Positions 12,101-35,928 of a DNA stretch of 64,000 nt are shown piece after piece (position 1 is the stretch's first letter; each line of letters opens with the position of its first letter). A program made the translations under genes and the position numbers. Source of the stretch: Phylloscopus collybita. Lineage: Eukaryota > Chordata > Aves > Passeriformes > Phylloscopidae. Location: NCBI GenBank assembly GCA_027886175.1, contig JAJNNQ010000137.1:30304001-30368000 (forward strand). The letters are read 5' to 3'. The notes under the pieces were generated by a model. It saw nothing but the letters and a program-made list of their open reading frames with translations. It was not told the DNA's origin and did no database searches.

Positions 12101-15100
12101 AAAGATGATATGGGAAGACACAAAGCAAATGAAAAGTAAAGACATTAATTTGTGAGAAGAAAAGTAGAGTAGCCAAGAGTTTGTAAAACCTTGGGAAAAT
12201 TAGAAAAGGGAATGGTTTTAGGTGTCTGTATTGGAGGGGGAAGGGAAAGCTACAATACATTTTTTTGCAGAAGAGTGAGAGAAATGAAAGCAGGAAGACT
12301 CTGCAGAGGAACTTCTGTAGTTTATCTCTGTGTTATTGAACTATGTATAATAACTCATTGTACACAGACAGGGAAAGCACTATTCCAGTAACTTCAGCAG
12401 GGAAAAGTCTGAATCACATGGACAGCTTGATTCTGATAACAGCAGAACAGACAGAAATGAAATAAACTGTAAAAGTACTTTAGATTCCATGTATTTAATT
12501 TACTCAGTGTTTATAAAAATAAGAATGCAATAAAAGTAGTTACTCCAAGTAGTTGTTGATGCCTTTTTCAGAAGGATTTAATGTTTCTTTAATGTTTCTT
12601 TAATGATTCTGGATGACAAAGATTGTGTCTGATTCTTTCCAACATGTACCCATATTCAAGTAAGAAAGGAAATACTTCAGAGGTTTAGTTTTGGTGAAGC
12701 TGCTGCTAGAAAATGCAGAAGATGAAGACTGATGTTCCCTGCCAAACTAAAATTTGCAGGGGAGGACAGCTGGATATTCTAGTAGTTAGCCTTGCTCAGA
12801 CATAATAACCGTCATAGGACTTCTCTACTGGGACTTGGAGATAAGCAGTGTGCTGATCCAAGATACTGATTGTTTAAATGTGTTGGGAAATTTAACCACA
12901 AGATGGAAACTGGCTCTGTTAAGTGTGGGAGTAGTGAAGTGCTGCATTTGACCTACCACAATGGGTGGAAATCTGTGGCAGCAAGAAAACAAAAACATTT
13001 GTTTTATGTTAAATTACAAGCTTGATTTTGAAATACAGTGTGACCCAGATGGTCCCATGGCCTGTATTTTCTTTAGTAGTTCATAGGAACTGCAGTACCT
13101 AGGGCTGGGTCTTGGGGGAAAAAAGGCTGCTGCACTTAGGTCTCATAATCAATTCAGTGTTCACATTAACCATATAAGATCTGAGGGAGCAAGGATGTGA
13201 AATGCATGCTCTCATGGAGGAAATGAGGATTAAAAGCCAGCTAGCAGTGGCTATTAGAGTGAATACAGGCTTCCATAGTACAATGAGTGAGAGGAATTTG
13301 AGAATCATGGATGTTTTTGGGACTGAGAAAAACAGTGTAGGTGTGGAAATCAGTATTGGCTCTTGTCCAGTTTACTGGAAGAGGAACTTGTTTTATTCAC
13401 TTCCCCATTTGAGGTTTTATTGTCTTTCCACGTACATGCAAATAGATTGGAATGGCCCTTGTACCTCTGCTCCCAGTGTGTCAATTAGACAAACCATGAT
13501 CATTACATTAAGCAGGACTCATATGCTTCAAAATATTTCCTGAGACACCCAGAAGAATGTATGCCTTGCTTGTGCCTGGAAACATCATCTTTGCAGTAAG
13601 GTGAGAGAGAGACCTTTGGGATCTGATCTTTGGGGAGAAAGCAAGTGCTGAAATCTGGCACAAGCAGAAAATATGCAGCCCCTCTGAGCTGGGTGATGGA
13701 AGCAGGCTATGGACAGTCTACATGGGTGGTCAATCCATGTTAGTGCAGATTTCGTAATTTTCTGCTCTGAAGATATTTTGGCTTGATTTCTGCAGGCAGG
13801 CTGGAGGATGCCTTGCTTCTCCTGGCACTGCTCCTTGGCAAGAAATACCTGCACCCAGTGCTGGCCCCTGGTAACTTCAGCAGCTTCTTGTGACAGCTCA
13901 ATTCCCTGCACCTGGTGTTCTTAGGAACTTTCTCACTTATTTCCCAGGAAAACACATCCCTCATATGTAATTTAAGTCCAGTAATCTTCACAGAGCAAGT
14001 TGCATAGTGGATGCCTCCCCAGTCATGTCAGAAAAGCAAGCACAAATGCTAATATTTTAGGGGCAGCTATTTTCAAACCAATCTTCTGAAGGTCACCTGG
14101 CTGCCACTGTTTTCTGATGGACAAAGAGGGAAACTACTCATGCTCTCTGTGGCTGCTCTTTACATTTCCACAAAGCTGAGGCTCTGCTGTGGCCTTTTTT
14201 ATCCCCATCTTAGCATTTTCCTCAGTGTTTTCCTCAGCCATGGTGCTGGGGCACGCCCACAGCAGAAACTCCTGCCAGTTTTAGTCATTGCCCAAGTCCT
14301 CAGTGGGGTTTCAGTGGGGCCTGCAGTGACAGCGCCGCAGGCAGGGTGAGGTGCCCAGGGGATGGCTCATGGCACCTCTCAAGTGACCTGTTTGTCTGTT
14401 CTGCGTGGTCACCTGGGCTCCAGCCCCAAGGTGCATTCCACCAGCACATTGAATCATCTCACTGCAGTGAGCAGGAAGGAACAATATTGGAGCTTCAGAA
14501 ACCAATTATTTATTGTGATTGACCACATTAGCCCCAGTAACTCCTGAGAATTTGGGAATACCCAGAGCACCTTACCTGGCTCCATTTAATTGCAATCTGA
14601 GCTGTTTGGAGATGATGTGAAGAAGACTATTAAAGATCATGAGAAAGCTAGTTATATAGCACTTCTAGTTATATACACCTCTTTTCCAGGACCCATACTG
14701 AATTTCTACATTATTGCTAGTACCTATCCAACATATATCACCTATCAATTTATGATCTGCAATTGGAAAACTTTTTTTTTTCTTTTTTTTTTCTATATGT
14801 CAATATTAATAAAAATAAAAATTACCACATTTCTAATTTAAATAATATTTTCAAACACGGCTGGTTATGCCACCTGTTTCTGGGATTACCTGACTGTTCT
14901 CTTATTGGAGTAGATTTCTGTTCTTTCAAATGGTACCCAGTTTCAGATGATTCTCCTGACATTTGCTGTCATGAGTAACTGCATCAGGATGGTTCTTTTG
15001 TGCATCTCTGTGGAAAAACAACCAGACTAAATGATTTAGCCCATTTGAGAATAAAATCAGGGAAAAGAGTATGTTTTCCTGTAGTAAAATAAGAAATCAT

Positions 15101-17500
15101 ATTTCCTGAAAAAGTTGCCTCTGCCATTCTCACAAAGCAGGGCTTCGTGCTCAGCCAAAGGCTGGAGGGGCAAGGGTTGCCTAAATGGGGTGTGGAAGGG
15201 GCCTTCTCTGGGCTGATGAAGAGCTGCAGGGGTGGGCAGAGAACAAGAAAATAAGGCTTACAGTTACAGTGGTGGCCGTGAAGAGACCAGGTGGGCAGAA
15301 ATCAGAAAAATCAAAGGAGTATATTTCCAGCTGTGCCTGGGTAAAGAAAATGTGGATGGATTGGTGTTGGGCTAGGGCAGGCACATAGTCAGAAAGGTAT
15401 TGGGATGAAGGAAGGTGGCTTGCAAGAGGAACTTCAAGAGGTGATATTCCAGGGGAGCTGGAACAAACTGGGGCAAAGGTGCAAGCAAGAGTGACAGAGT
15501 TGAGAAAGAGTCACCTTATGACAGCCAAAAGCAGCTGTGCAAGAGGACAGAACGAAATGCATGTGAAAGCAGTTGAGATCTGGACTGTCACACTTAGGAG
15601 ACTGGAAGCAGAAAGGCCAAGGAAACTGGTGCTGGGAACATCTACACTGGAGATGAGATGGCATGTCCACATTCCTTGAAGGAATGGAGGCTGCCTCATG
15701 GCATCTTGGTTTCTTCTGGAGTTGAAATATGGACATACACTGGCCATGCTCTGTTCTGTGTCTCCTGAAAGGAAACCTGGGCTCACAGACTGGATGGGAA
15801 CTGTGATGCCCTGCAAACAAGGATATGAGCTAATCCACAGGGGACCTGAGCACATGACCTGAAACAATCCAGCTGCTGCATGAACACTTAGGGGTGAGAT
15901 AGCTAGGCATGAGCCGGCAGGACAGACTTGGCAAGGCCAGGGTGGAAGAAGCAGATTTCAGGGGAACTAGAAGAAAGTAAAAGCGCCATCTGTCTCCTGG
16001 ACACATCTCAAAACATTCACAAAGCTCAGCATTGTGAATAAACTTGAAGTGACAACTTAACCCTCTTTTGGAGCAAAGACTTTGTGGCAGGTAGAGAGGC
16101 TCAAAGCATGGGATTTTAGACACTGTTCCAACTTCAGTTCCTTTAAAAAAAAACTCATTCATCTCCAAGATGAGCAATCTTCTCAGTCTTGTGAGAAATA
16201 AGATGTAGAAAAGATGCCTCTCATGTTATTTAAGTTGATGGAATTGCCTGGTTGTAAAGGTGAGCTTAATTGTTCAGCTTGTCAAGCAACATTCTAGGGG
16301 AAGGGCTTCTGCACTGCTATGAAGTTCCTGTGTGATAGCAGACACCTTAAAAGAATGGAGTCTTTCCAGACATTATCACCCTTTCCAAATTATTACCTTG
16401 GTGCTTAGGGTTCAAAAATGATCATCATGCAAAACATGTCTGAAGTTATGCTTCAGATACATGTAAGCAAGTGCTCAAATACAAAATAAGCAAGAGGAGG
16501 ACATTAAATTGTGGACTCAACTACATGGCTGTGCCACAGTGCTTCCTCTCCATGCTCCAGGTCCCCAGAGCTGTATACTGATTAAACCATTCCTAAAGGC
16601 CTGCAACACTGTGAAAACAAGTAATTCATGTTTCACAAACATGACATTAAAATGAGGACTAGGAAGGAATGAAGGCATTCATCCCTCATCAGGATGGGCT
16701 TTGGATGTTGAGCAAACACATAAACACTGTGAACACACAGAAAGCATCTTAGAATGAAATAATTAACAGTTACTAAGTGAGGATTTCAGGGAAAAAATAC
16801 TTGGCAATCTTGTAATTAATGCAACCTTAATTGAGGATTTCCTAATTTCAGAGCATTTAACTATCCTTCTTAAGTACTCCTTTTATATAGTACACATGAC
16901 ACACTGAGTTACAACTCCAGTGTCTCTCAACCAATTCTGAATATTTGGGACAGATACTCACACGACATGACACAGATTTATGGAGAACCAAGAACACATA
17001 TGCTATGCTTGGTTTGTACTGTTTCCAAAATGGAAGCAAACCAGGCATATCAGCTTTGTAATTTTTTACATAAGCAGTAATCCTTCTCCTTTGGAGATTC
17101 AAATGAAGGAAAGTGATGTAGGATTTTAGCAAGACTCACTCGCATTTTACACATATACAAGATTTAACACATTAAGTCTTGTCTCCAGCTATGCCTTTTC
17201 TATAAAACAAGTTACTTAATGCAGGTTCCTTGTAGGACTTTATCTCTCGTGCCCTATGTTCTCTTTACCCTTGTAGTGTCATAAGTTGTGCATGTAGCTG
17301 TATGCCATTTTTCACCCCCTCTCTTTCCTGAAGTGTTCAGCAAGTTCAATATGCGTGAAATTAAAGGTACACTTTTAGCATCATCTCCCAAGAAAATCCT
17401 CCAAACGCCTCCCCCAAGAAAAACACCACACCCTTTCTTAGGATTATCCATTTATTTACTTCGGTTAAAACAAACATACAATGTTTCATTGAAACTGTGT
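9180..17500. other. Intergenic region without a recognisable gene
   Basis: Mixed AT-rich sequence downstream of SLC38A2. Slightly GC-richer stretches (about 11.3-11.9, 14.2-14.5 and 15.15-15.9 kb) contain several short overlapping frames but no family signature, consistent exon set or poly(A)-linked gene. A T-rich tract lies at about 14768-14792. Confidence 0.55.
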
Positions 17501-17504
17501 TGCT

Positions 17505-17670
17505 GGCCAGGAGTCCAGCCAGCAGGCGTAGCCAGGCCCTTGGCCTCTACCATAAGGCGGGTATGTACATATGTACACGGATGTACCGCGGGACGCCCCA
17601 GCCTGGCGGCCTGGCCAGCGTTAGAGCGCAGAGGTGGTGGGCTTGCTGCGTTCAGGAAATCCTAACATCC
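17505..17670. other. Short GC- and CpG-rich patch beyond the SLC38A2 poly(A) site
   Basis: About 165 bp of high G+C with several CpGs in otherwise AT-rich DNA. It contains the palindromic TATGTACATATGTACA stretch (about 17561-17576) and GGCCAG/CTGGCC motifs. I recognise no element. A degenerate SINE or solo-LTR fragment, or a small regulatory site near the gene end, are both possible. Confidence 0.35.
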
Positions 17671-17753
17671 ATGGGAAATATCGGAGAGAAAGTACTCAGG
17701 AACCTGAACTCATGAACACTGAATGCTTTCTATGGACCCAAGTGATTCCTGTG

Positions 17754-17759
17754 TTTATT
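17754..17759 (-). terminator. SLC38A2: Poly(A) signal AATAAA for SLC38A2
   Basis: AATAAA on the minus strand (TTTATT on plus), with cleavage expected about 15-25 nt further, near 17730-17740. A T/G-containing stretch follows. A second AATAAA near 17450 is a less likely alternative because a GC-rich patch lies between them. Confidence 0.6.
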
Positions 17760-20135
17760 GCAACATATACATTTGTAATAAATACAATTTAGTGTTTTCT
17801 TACACACCTTAGCGTAACACACTTCTTTCATCTCTGTAAGCATTACACTTTGTTGAAAAAGGCTCTTTCCTTTGACAGCTGTTACACAGATGTACAACAT
17901 GGACAACTCCTTGAAATGATGTAACAATAAGTAATGAGAGAGGAATATATACATAAATCCTGGACTCCAAACCTACATTATATACATTATACTTACAGTA
18001 TATACACACATACAATTTATGTACATAGACTATCATAAATATTGAAAAATAGTTTTAGGTTTAATGGATTAATGTTTTATAAATAACATGTTACATTTAT
18101 GACTGAAATATCATGGAAGACAGCAATGTCTAACTGAGGTGACAGAACAGTGGTTTAATACTGAAGCTGCTCTTTTAGGTGGTTTATAATGCAGGTAACT
18201 TTAAACAGACAGGTTTGGAAAAAAAATAATCATTAAAAAAAAATCACACATTGGAAATCGACCCAGCCAAGTGGAACTCAACTGTTGCAGGTGGAGAGTT
18301 AGTCATCAAATCATACAACACATAATATATTATCTGGAAATTGCTACATTCAGAGAATTAGTGACATGTACAATACACTATGAGGTGTCATCACAAAAAA
18401 TCTTCTTCCCTTCTGGTTGCCAAGAAGGACTTTGTAGTAACTTCTCACAACTCCTTCATCTTCTATGGCTGCTGTGAGAAACAAGGATATTTCTCACTTT
18501 CTTTCCTCTTTTTAAGTGCTGGCAAGGGAAGCACTTCATCCCTTATGTGCTACAAATTGCTCAAAGGTAGACAACATTTTAATCCTCTTCCACCTTTGCA
18601 CATTTGTGGAGGAAGAAGAAAAGCTGCCAAAGTACTGAGGAGGCATGAGCTCAGCACTTCCATGGAGATCAGGTAACATGGGATAGTTAGCCATGGATGT
18701 ACAGTACCTGAGGCAGAGAAGTACCTACGGAGCGTTAGTCACTGCTGACTCCAGGATCATTAATTTGTTGCCAGTTGAGTACCACCGAATTAATAATAGA
18801 AATAACACACGAGGAATCTAACTTGTCATTACAGTTTTACACTATAGTCTTAGTAACCAGTACTTACAGTCATGCAGAAGTATCAATACAAAATACCTGC
18901 AGTTGTTTTTCCATAGATTTTAAATGGCTGGGCAGAGCTTGACATTATCTGCCAAATGGTAACTATTGTTTAGATTTATTTCTGATTAATTCTACAAGAG
19001 GAAAAAAAAAATCTCAGGCACTGTTTAATCGATGGATTACAGGCCTTTACTTGGTCTCTCTGACACAATGACTGAGTGGGACTTCATAAATCGGATTTTT
19101 AAAACATCGTGTCAGATGCAGACAATTGATCACACTGCCATGATTATTTCATTAAAAATCTCTATCTAGGCTTTTGTACCCAATATTGCTGTGTTTGAGA
19201 ACCTCTTACAAGCCAAGTACGCTGCTATACAAATGTTACCTCTCTTCAACCTGGGACAAGAATGAAAGAGCAAACATGCACTAGAAACAAAATAGCTCAT
19301 CACAGCCATACAGCACCTGTTTCATCAGCTAGGGCTTGTTAGAAACTTTATCTATTTCTGAAGCAAACAAGTATGAGATGACTATCCAGCCTATGAGGTT
19401 ATTTTAATACTACTATACAGTTTAAATTGGAAGAGGAATCCCAGTTGCGTATGTGAAGAGAGTTTGTACCAAGCACAAATTACTGGTGCAGTTATTTTGT
19501 GGATTTGACTCAGAAACAGAATAGTCAAGTAATTCAAAATCCAATAATGGATGAGGAATTTGAGAAATACTGTACAGTTTTTGAATATTATACAACTAGA
19601 AGACTACATTAGGACTTTTTTGTTTTCCTACAGAGTGTTTCAAGATAGATTGAATAGAAAAAAATCCCAACAAACATTGTTACAACTGACAATGGACCTT
19701 ATTAATAAAGGGAACTTGAGGAGGGAGTTTTGTATTAATGGCATCATATGCTTCAGTGCCATTCAGTTTCTATCTACAACAGGAAAAAAAAAACAAACCC
19801 AAAAAGCAAAAACCCCAGACCCTGTTTTACTCAATTACACTACTGAGTACCTCAAGAAGGGAAATGTCAATGCCATCTTTACAATTTTAGACTACCTATG
19901 CTTTTCTCAAATGTACCCTTTTCTTAAGGGTGGGGTTTTTTTAAAGTTTGAAAATTTGCGTTTCCACACCATTTTTGGTAACTCTAGTTACTTACATAAT
20001 CCTGAAATGATTTTCAGGATTATTTGCTCTAATGGGAAGCATTTAGTATCACAGAATTTTGACTTGAATTGGTTTGTCTTCTATTTTGGTCATTAGAAGC
20101 ATTTTTAAAATAAAATTTCTTCTAATTATGCCTCT

Positions 20136-20431
20136 ACAGAATCATAAAGTATGTTGAGTGGGGAAGGACCCATCAGAATCACCATGTCCAACTCCTGGCC
20201 ATGTACAGGGCACTCCAAGAACAACACCCCGTGCCTGAGAGTGTTGTCCAAACACTTCTTTGACCTCTGTCAGGCTTGGTGCTGTGACTTCCCTGGGATG
20301 CCTGTTCCAGTGCCCAACCACCCTCTGGGTAAAAAACCTTCTCCTGATATCCAACCTAAACCCCCCCTGACTCAGCTTCATGCCCTTTTCTTGGGTCCTG
20401 TCACTGGTGACATGAGTGAAGAGATCAAGAA
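20136..20431 (-). mobile_element. 5'-truncated CR1 LINE 3' end
   Basis: Read on the plus strand, the segment follows the reverse complement of CR1: it opens with an ACAGAATCATAAAG-like block (the CR1 3' terminal octamer repeats), then a GGGGAAGGACC block, CCTGTTCCAGTGCCCAACCA, CTTCTCCTGATATCCAACCT and CCTGTCACTGGTGAC. The minus-strand translation contains FRLDIRRRFFTQRVVGHWNR, the C-terminal end of the CR1 reverse-transcriptase ORF. Length is about 300 bp, so it is severely 5'-truncated and inactive. It lies in the SLC38A2 3' UTR in sense orientation. CR1 abundance is the strongest sign of a bird genome. Confidence 0.88.
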
Positions 20432-20996
20432 AGTCAAACTAAGTTTAATTTAGGACACTAATTAAATATTTTTCTGAGCTCTTCTATGTTACTTTTTCAT
20501 TCTTTTTAGAAAAATGTTTCTTAAAGTCAAAATAGTGCTTTTGAGGTCCATAAGAATTTTTGGTACAAAAAATAATAGCGTTTCTCTCTTTCTCTCATTG
20601 GTTATTTAAACACTTTGCTGTAAATTAAAGAGTTCTTTCTCACATCAAATGGTTCCATTAGGCACATTCAAGTAAAATAACAAAATATCCAAGTAACAAT
20701 GACGAAAGCCAAACATGGCTTGATAAAAGTCTACAGAGAGTTCTGTCCATTCTCTGGAATGGAATAAAGTTGTCACTTCCTTCAGCCAGACACTCACGTG
20801 GTTTGATGTTAATATCCACTTCCATCATGCAGAATAGTTTCTTAAAGACAGAGTTCAGATATTCTACAATCAGAAGAACCATCAACAAAGAATCTGTCTT
20901 TTAAAGGAAGCTGAATAGCTCATTTTCGTTCCCAGTAGGTATCTGAGTGAACACTGGCATTTGAAGTGGAGTATTACAGAGATTAAACCAGGGCAG

Positions 20997-32631
<11,635 letters not shown>

Positions 32632-32720
32632 GCTGGCGGGGCGGGGGTCGGGGCTCGGCGGCTGCCGCTCTTTTGTCCTTGCCGGCGGGACTCGCCGCGC
32701 CTGCGGAGGGGGCGGGAGGC

Positions 32721-32726
32721 GACGTC
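32721..32726. promoter_or_regulatory. CRE-like core GACGTC
   Basis: CGACGTCAG lies about 90 bp upstream of the ATG, a near match to the CREB/ATF site TGACGTCA. It lies in GC-rich DNA where chance matches are common. Confidence 0.35.
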
Positions 32727-32751
32727 AGTGCCGCAGCGGGCGCGCGGCCGT

Positions 32752-32757
32752 CACGTG
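32752..32757. promoter_or_regulatory. Palindromic E-box CACGTG
   Basis: TCACGTGG context, about 120 bp upstream of the SLC38A2 ATG in the presumed promoter or 5' UTR. This is the class of site bound by USF, MYC/MAX and MiT/TFE factors. Function is not shown by the sequence. Confidence 0.45.
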
Positions 32758-32874
32758 GCCCCGCGGCCCCCGCCCGCCGCCGCCGCCGAGTGGAAAAGTA
32801 CCAGGCGCGCGGGGCGGGGGGCGCGCGGACAAAGGTGAGCCCCGCGCCGGGGCGGGGGCGCGCGGCCGCCACTG

Positions 32875-32926
32875 CCACCGCCACCGCCCGGCCCGCGCCG
32901 CCACCGCCACCGCCCGGCCCGCGCCG
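32875..32926. repeat. Perfect 26-bp tandem duplication in the promoter region
   Basis: Two identical adjacent copies (32875-32900 and 32901-32926) of a unit beginning CCACCGCCACCGCCCGGCCC. They lie in the presumed 5' UTR or core promoter of SLC38A2. Perfect identity suggests recent slippage or possibly an assembly issue in GC-rich DNA. Confidence 0.9.
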
Positions 32927-32995
32927 CACCGCGGCGGCGGCACCGCCACGCCGCACTCCCCCCCCACCCCCCCGCCCCGATAGCGGAGCGCAGAC

Positions 32996-33004
32996 TGATG
33001 CAAC
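32996..33004 (+). promoter_or_regulatory. Second CARE-type motif TGATGCAAC near the presumed start site
   Basis: TGATGCAAC fits the TGATGXAAX consensus, in the orientation opposite to SLC38A2, about 365 bp upstream of the ATG. If real, it would make a two-site ATF4-responsive promoter. One 9-mer could also be chance. Confidence 0.4.
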
Positions 33005-35865
33005 ACCGATGGGCGATTGTCACATCGGCTGCCGGAGCCTCCCGCCCCGCGCCTGTCCCTCCCTGTGTTTACCTCCCTCCTCCCCGCCGGCGACACCGCG
33101 CGTCCCGGCGTTTTCAATGGAAAAACGCAAACCGGTCGCGGGACTGCGTCGCGCTGTAGTCGCTTTGCGGGTCTGCCACCTTTCCGGAATGCAGCGGCGG
33201 CGCGTCCCTACGCGCGTCTCGGCGGAGCCCGGCAGGGTCTTGGCGACAAGCCGGGGCGCTGCCGCCGGACAAAGGCGCGAAGGACGAGCCGCGCTCCGTC
33301 CGAAAAGTCGCCCCGTTCCTCCTGGCGGCCCGTAACAGCCAGCCCCTGCCGTACCTTCTACGCACGAGCTTGAAAGCGAGGGTTTCTCCCGAAGCCTCGG
33401 AACAACGAGATCCTCCTGTCTCCGCTGCTACTTCTTGCAGGGGAAAAAAAAGCCCTTAACTATGAAATGTCAGCGAAAACAAGCCCCTAGATAAATAAAG
33501 GTAGAAATAAAAAAAAAATCACGTAAAAAAGTCAAGAGGTATCAAAAGGAAAGAAAATATTGCGTCCGTGTCGCTCGAGCGTCGCTCCCGGTCTGACGGC
33601 CCCCTCGGGGCGCCGCCGCTCTTCAGGCAGGAATGTGGGCGCGTCACCGCAAGGGGCGCGGCGCCCGCCCGCTGCCGCCCCCCCGCTCTGCCCGACTGAC
33701 CCCCTGCCGCCTCCCGGGCAGTGCCTGGGGGGGACAACAGGGGGCGGGGGGCGTCCCCGACTGAGGGGTGGGAGCCGATCACCGGCGTGCGCCCGGCGGG
33801 GGTCGGGAGCGCGGCCGCTAACACATGAGCCGAGCAGCTCTCCAATGTTTACATTGGGGCACCGGTTTACACGGCGGAGACAGGACGCTGCGGTGCTTGT
33901 CAAGAGCCTGAGAGGCTCTTCTACCGGCCCAGTGCAGCATCCGCAGCGTGACTGCAGCACCCCGTGGCTACCGGCTCACTCAGGATCTGCCCTCCTCCCT
34001 CCACGCCGCGCCTGCCTCCGGCGCTGGCGTCTCCCAGTAGCTGGGTGCGTGGCAGGGTACGAGGTGCCAGTGGCCCACCATAGCTCCTCGCTGCAGTCAC
34101 CCGCTATTTTTAACACCTGCAGCAGCGCACGTGCAAGCCCGGGCCCCGAGGGCAGCCGACAGACTCCCCGAACGTTTCCTTCGGGAAGTGAACCGGAATG
34201 ACAGACTCCCCCCAGTGATGTGATTCACGATAAACCCCCTGTAGAGAAGGGGGGGAGGGGGGAAACAGAACATCCTGCTTCCTTTTCCTCAGGTAACCAG
34301 AAGATTTGGAGAGCTTTGCTGCTCGGCCCTCCGTGGAAGAGGGCGGCGGGGCCTTATTGTACGCCGCAGCTCCTCACACGCACGGTGCCAGGACACAGCT
34401 CCGAAGGAGGCTTGATGGGGGTAGCAGGGGCCTGCTTGGCTGCTGTCTCTAGAGGGACAGGGGGTTGCAAAGCAGCCTTCCCAACTCCTGTCCTCGCAGC
34501 AGCAGTGCACTCCCACGCCAGTCTGGTGCTGCTAGCCTCAAGTTTGGAAGATGCCCTACCACCGAGTCGTTTGACCCTCCTGTGTTATCACCCTCGCTCC
34601 CTTCTTCTGCAGCATCGAGAGCCCGTGGAGGGTGCGAGGGACGGCTGCCTGTCTGTCTGCTGTCCCGGGGCAGTGGCGGCCGCCGGGACACGAGAGCAGT
34701 TCCCTTATGTCGAGGGACAGCGACTCCCTCACCACCATCCCCGCTCCTGGGCCCCCTGCAGTGCCCGCCGCTGTGACGGGCACACGAGGCCCCGCAGAGC
34801 TGGGACAGGCGATGGGAGGGGGGCTCTGCTCCGCGACTGCCGCCGGGGCAGCCGGGCGGGAAGGCGCCGGGAGGCGCGAGGCGGCGGCACCGGACCATGG
34901 CCGCCGCCGAAGGTTCTGGACCGCCCCCGGCCACGCCGGGATGAGGGGCGGGAGTGGAATCCGGGAAGGGGCGGGGACCGGCGAGGGCAGGCGCAGGAGA
35001 TGCAGGAGCCGAAAATTTTCCATCACTGCAGTGGTTCCCCCGCCCCCGTCCCCGTCCGGCGCGGTACGTCAGGCGCCCCCCGCAGCCCGGCGGGGCGGGG
35101 CCGGCGGACGCGCTGCGGCGCCTTCCCGCGCAGCCCCGGGGCGCTGAGGGGCGGCGGCGGCGCACCTGCTTCCGCGGGAGCGGCGATTGAAACCAGCCCG
35201 GGGCTCAGCTCGGGGTGTTCCGGGCTGGAGCCGGCTCCTGCCCTGCGCACCTGCCGCTGCAGGGCGCCCGCCTTTACCCCGCCTGCGGAGGCGGCGGAGC
35301 GCGGCTTGGGGTGCCCGTGGCGGTGAGGGGTGGTCAAGTCGCCCCGGGAGTGCCAGTCCACGGCGTTTTCGGTCCTCTGAAAGTCTGACTGCACAAGGGG
35401 GATCTGCAAAGGCTTCGGCAACCTGACGGGTTAAAAGGCTGCATCGCTCCCCCTCAGCGCGCAATGACAGCGATATGTAAATAAGCGCTGCTGCGGGAAG
35501 GCAGGGCACGCTCTTTTTCCGATGGGAATGGTGAATGCCTGGTGCCTTTTTTAGTCAATCCCATTCTTCGGGTGTCAGCAGTTCTGTGAAACAGTGTACA
35601 TGACAGAGGTCAAGGTGACCCGTTTGTTGTGGGTTTTGCCAGTGTAGCAACAGACGTAATGACGTATTGGTAACGTTTTTAGGGCTGTATCGTCCATTTC
35701 AAGGCAAGCGCACAGATTCGGTGCATGGTAAAGTGTCCCACATGCGCCTGATAAATGCAGCAACCGCCTTTATAGATGTGGTCTGGATGTCGCGGGCAGT
35801 ACAGCTTTTTCAAAAGTTCAAACCAGATTTCTTAGAAAAATCAAGGTTTTACTCAAGTGCTTGTT

Positions 35866-35928
35866 GGTGGTGTTTTTTTTTTCTTTTGTGGTGTTTATGG
35901 TTTTTTGCCTTTTTTTTTTTTTTTCTTC
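35866..35928. repeat. T-rich low-complexity tract
   Basis: Long T runs broken by a few G and C, directly upstream of a CCCCTAG acceptor-like site at 35930-35934. On the plus strand it would act as a strong polypyrimidine tract. Confidence 0.85.

Larger units (their letters stand above)
17735..20996 (-). other. SLC38A2: SLC38A2 3' UTR (predicted)
   Basis: About 3.26 kb of AT-rich sequence between the stop codon and the cleavage zone after the AATAAA at 17754-17759. Without the CR1 insertion it is about 2.95 kb, close to the length I recall for the human 3' UTR. Further AATAAA hexamers on this strand, for example around 18970, could give shorter isoforms. The end point is inferred from signal and length, not from transcript data. 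Confidence 0.7.

Noticed and set aside
15430..16177. Overlapping minus-strand frames of 115-128 codons
   Set aside because: The purine-rich plus strand lowers stop density on the minus strand; no homology recognised and no consistent exon structure.
17610..17670. tRNA- or SINE-like A and B boxes in the GC-rich patch
   Set aside because: The A-box-like TAGAGCGCAGAGG lacks a proper B box, and no cloverleaf can be drawn.
19551..20096. 181-codon ATG frame on the plus strand
   Set aside because: It is antisense to the SLC38A2 3' UTR, has no recognisable domain and an A/T-driven composition; it is best explained by chance.
34220..35326. 368-codon plus-strand frame in the CpG island
   Set aside because: It starts with GTG, lies in very GC-rich DNA where stops are rare in all frames, overlaps several other long frames, and has no domain signature.
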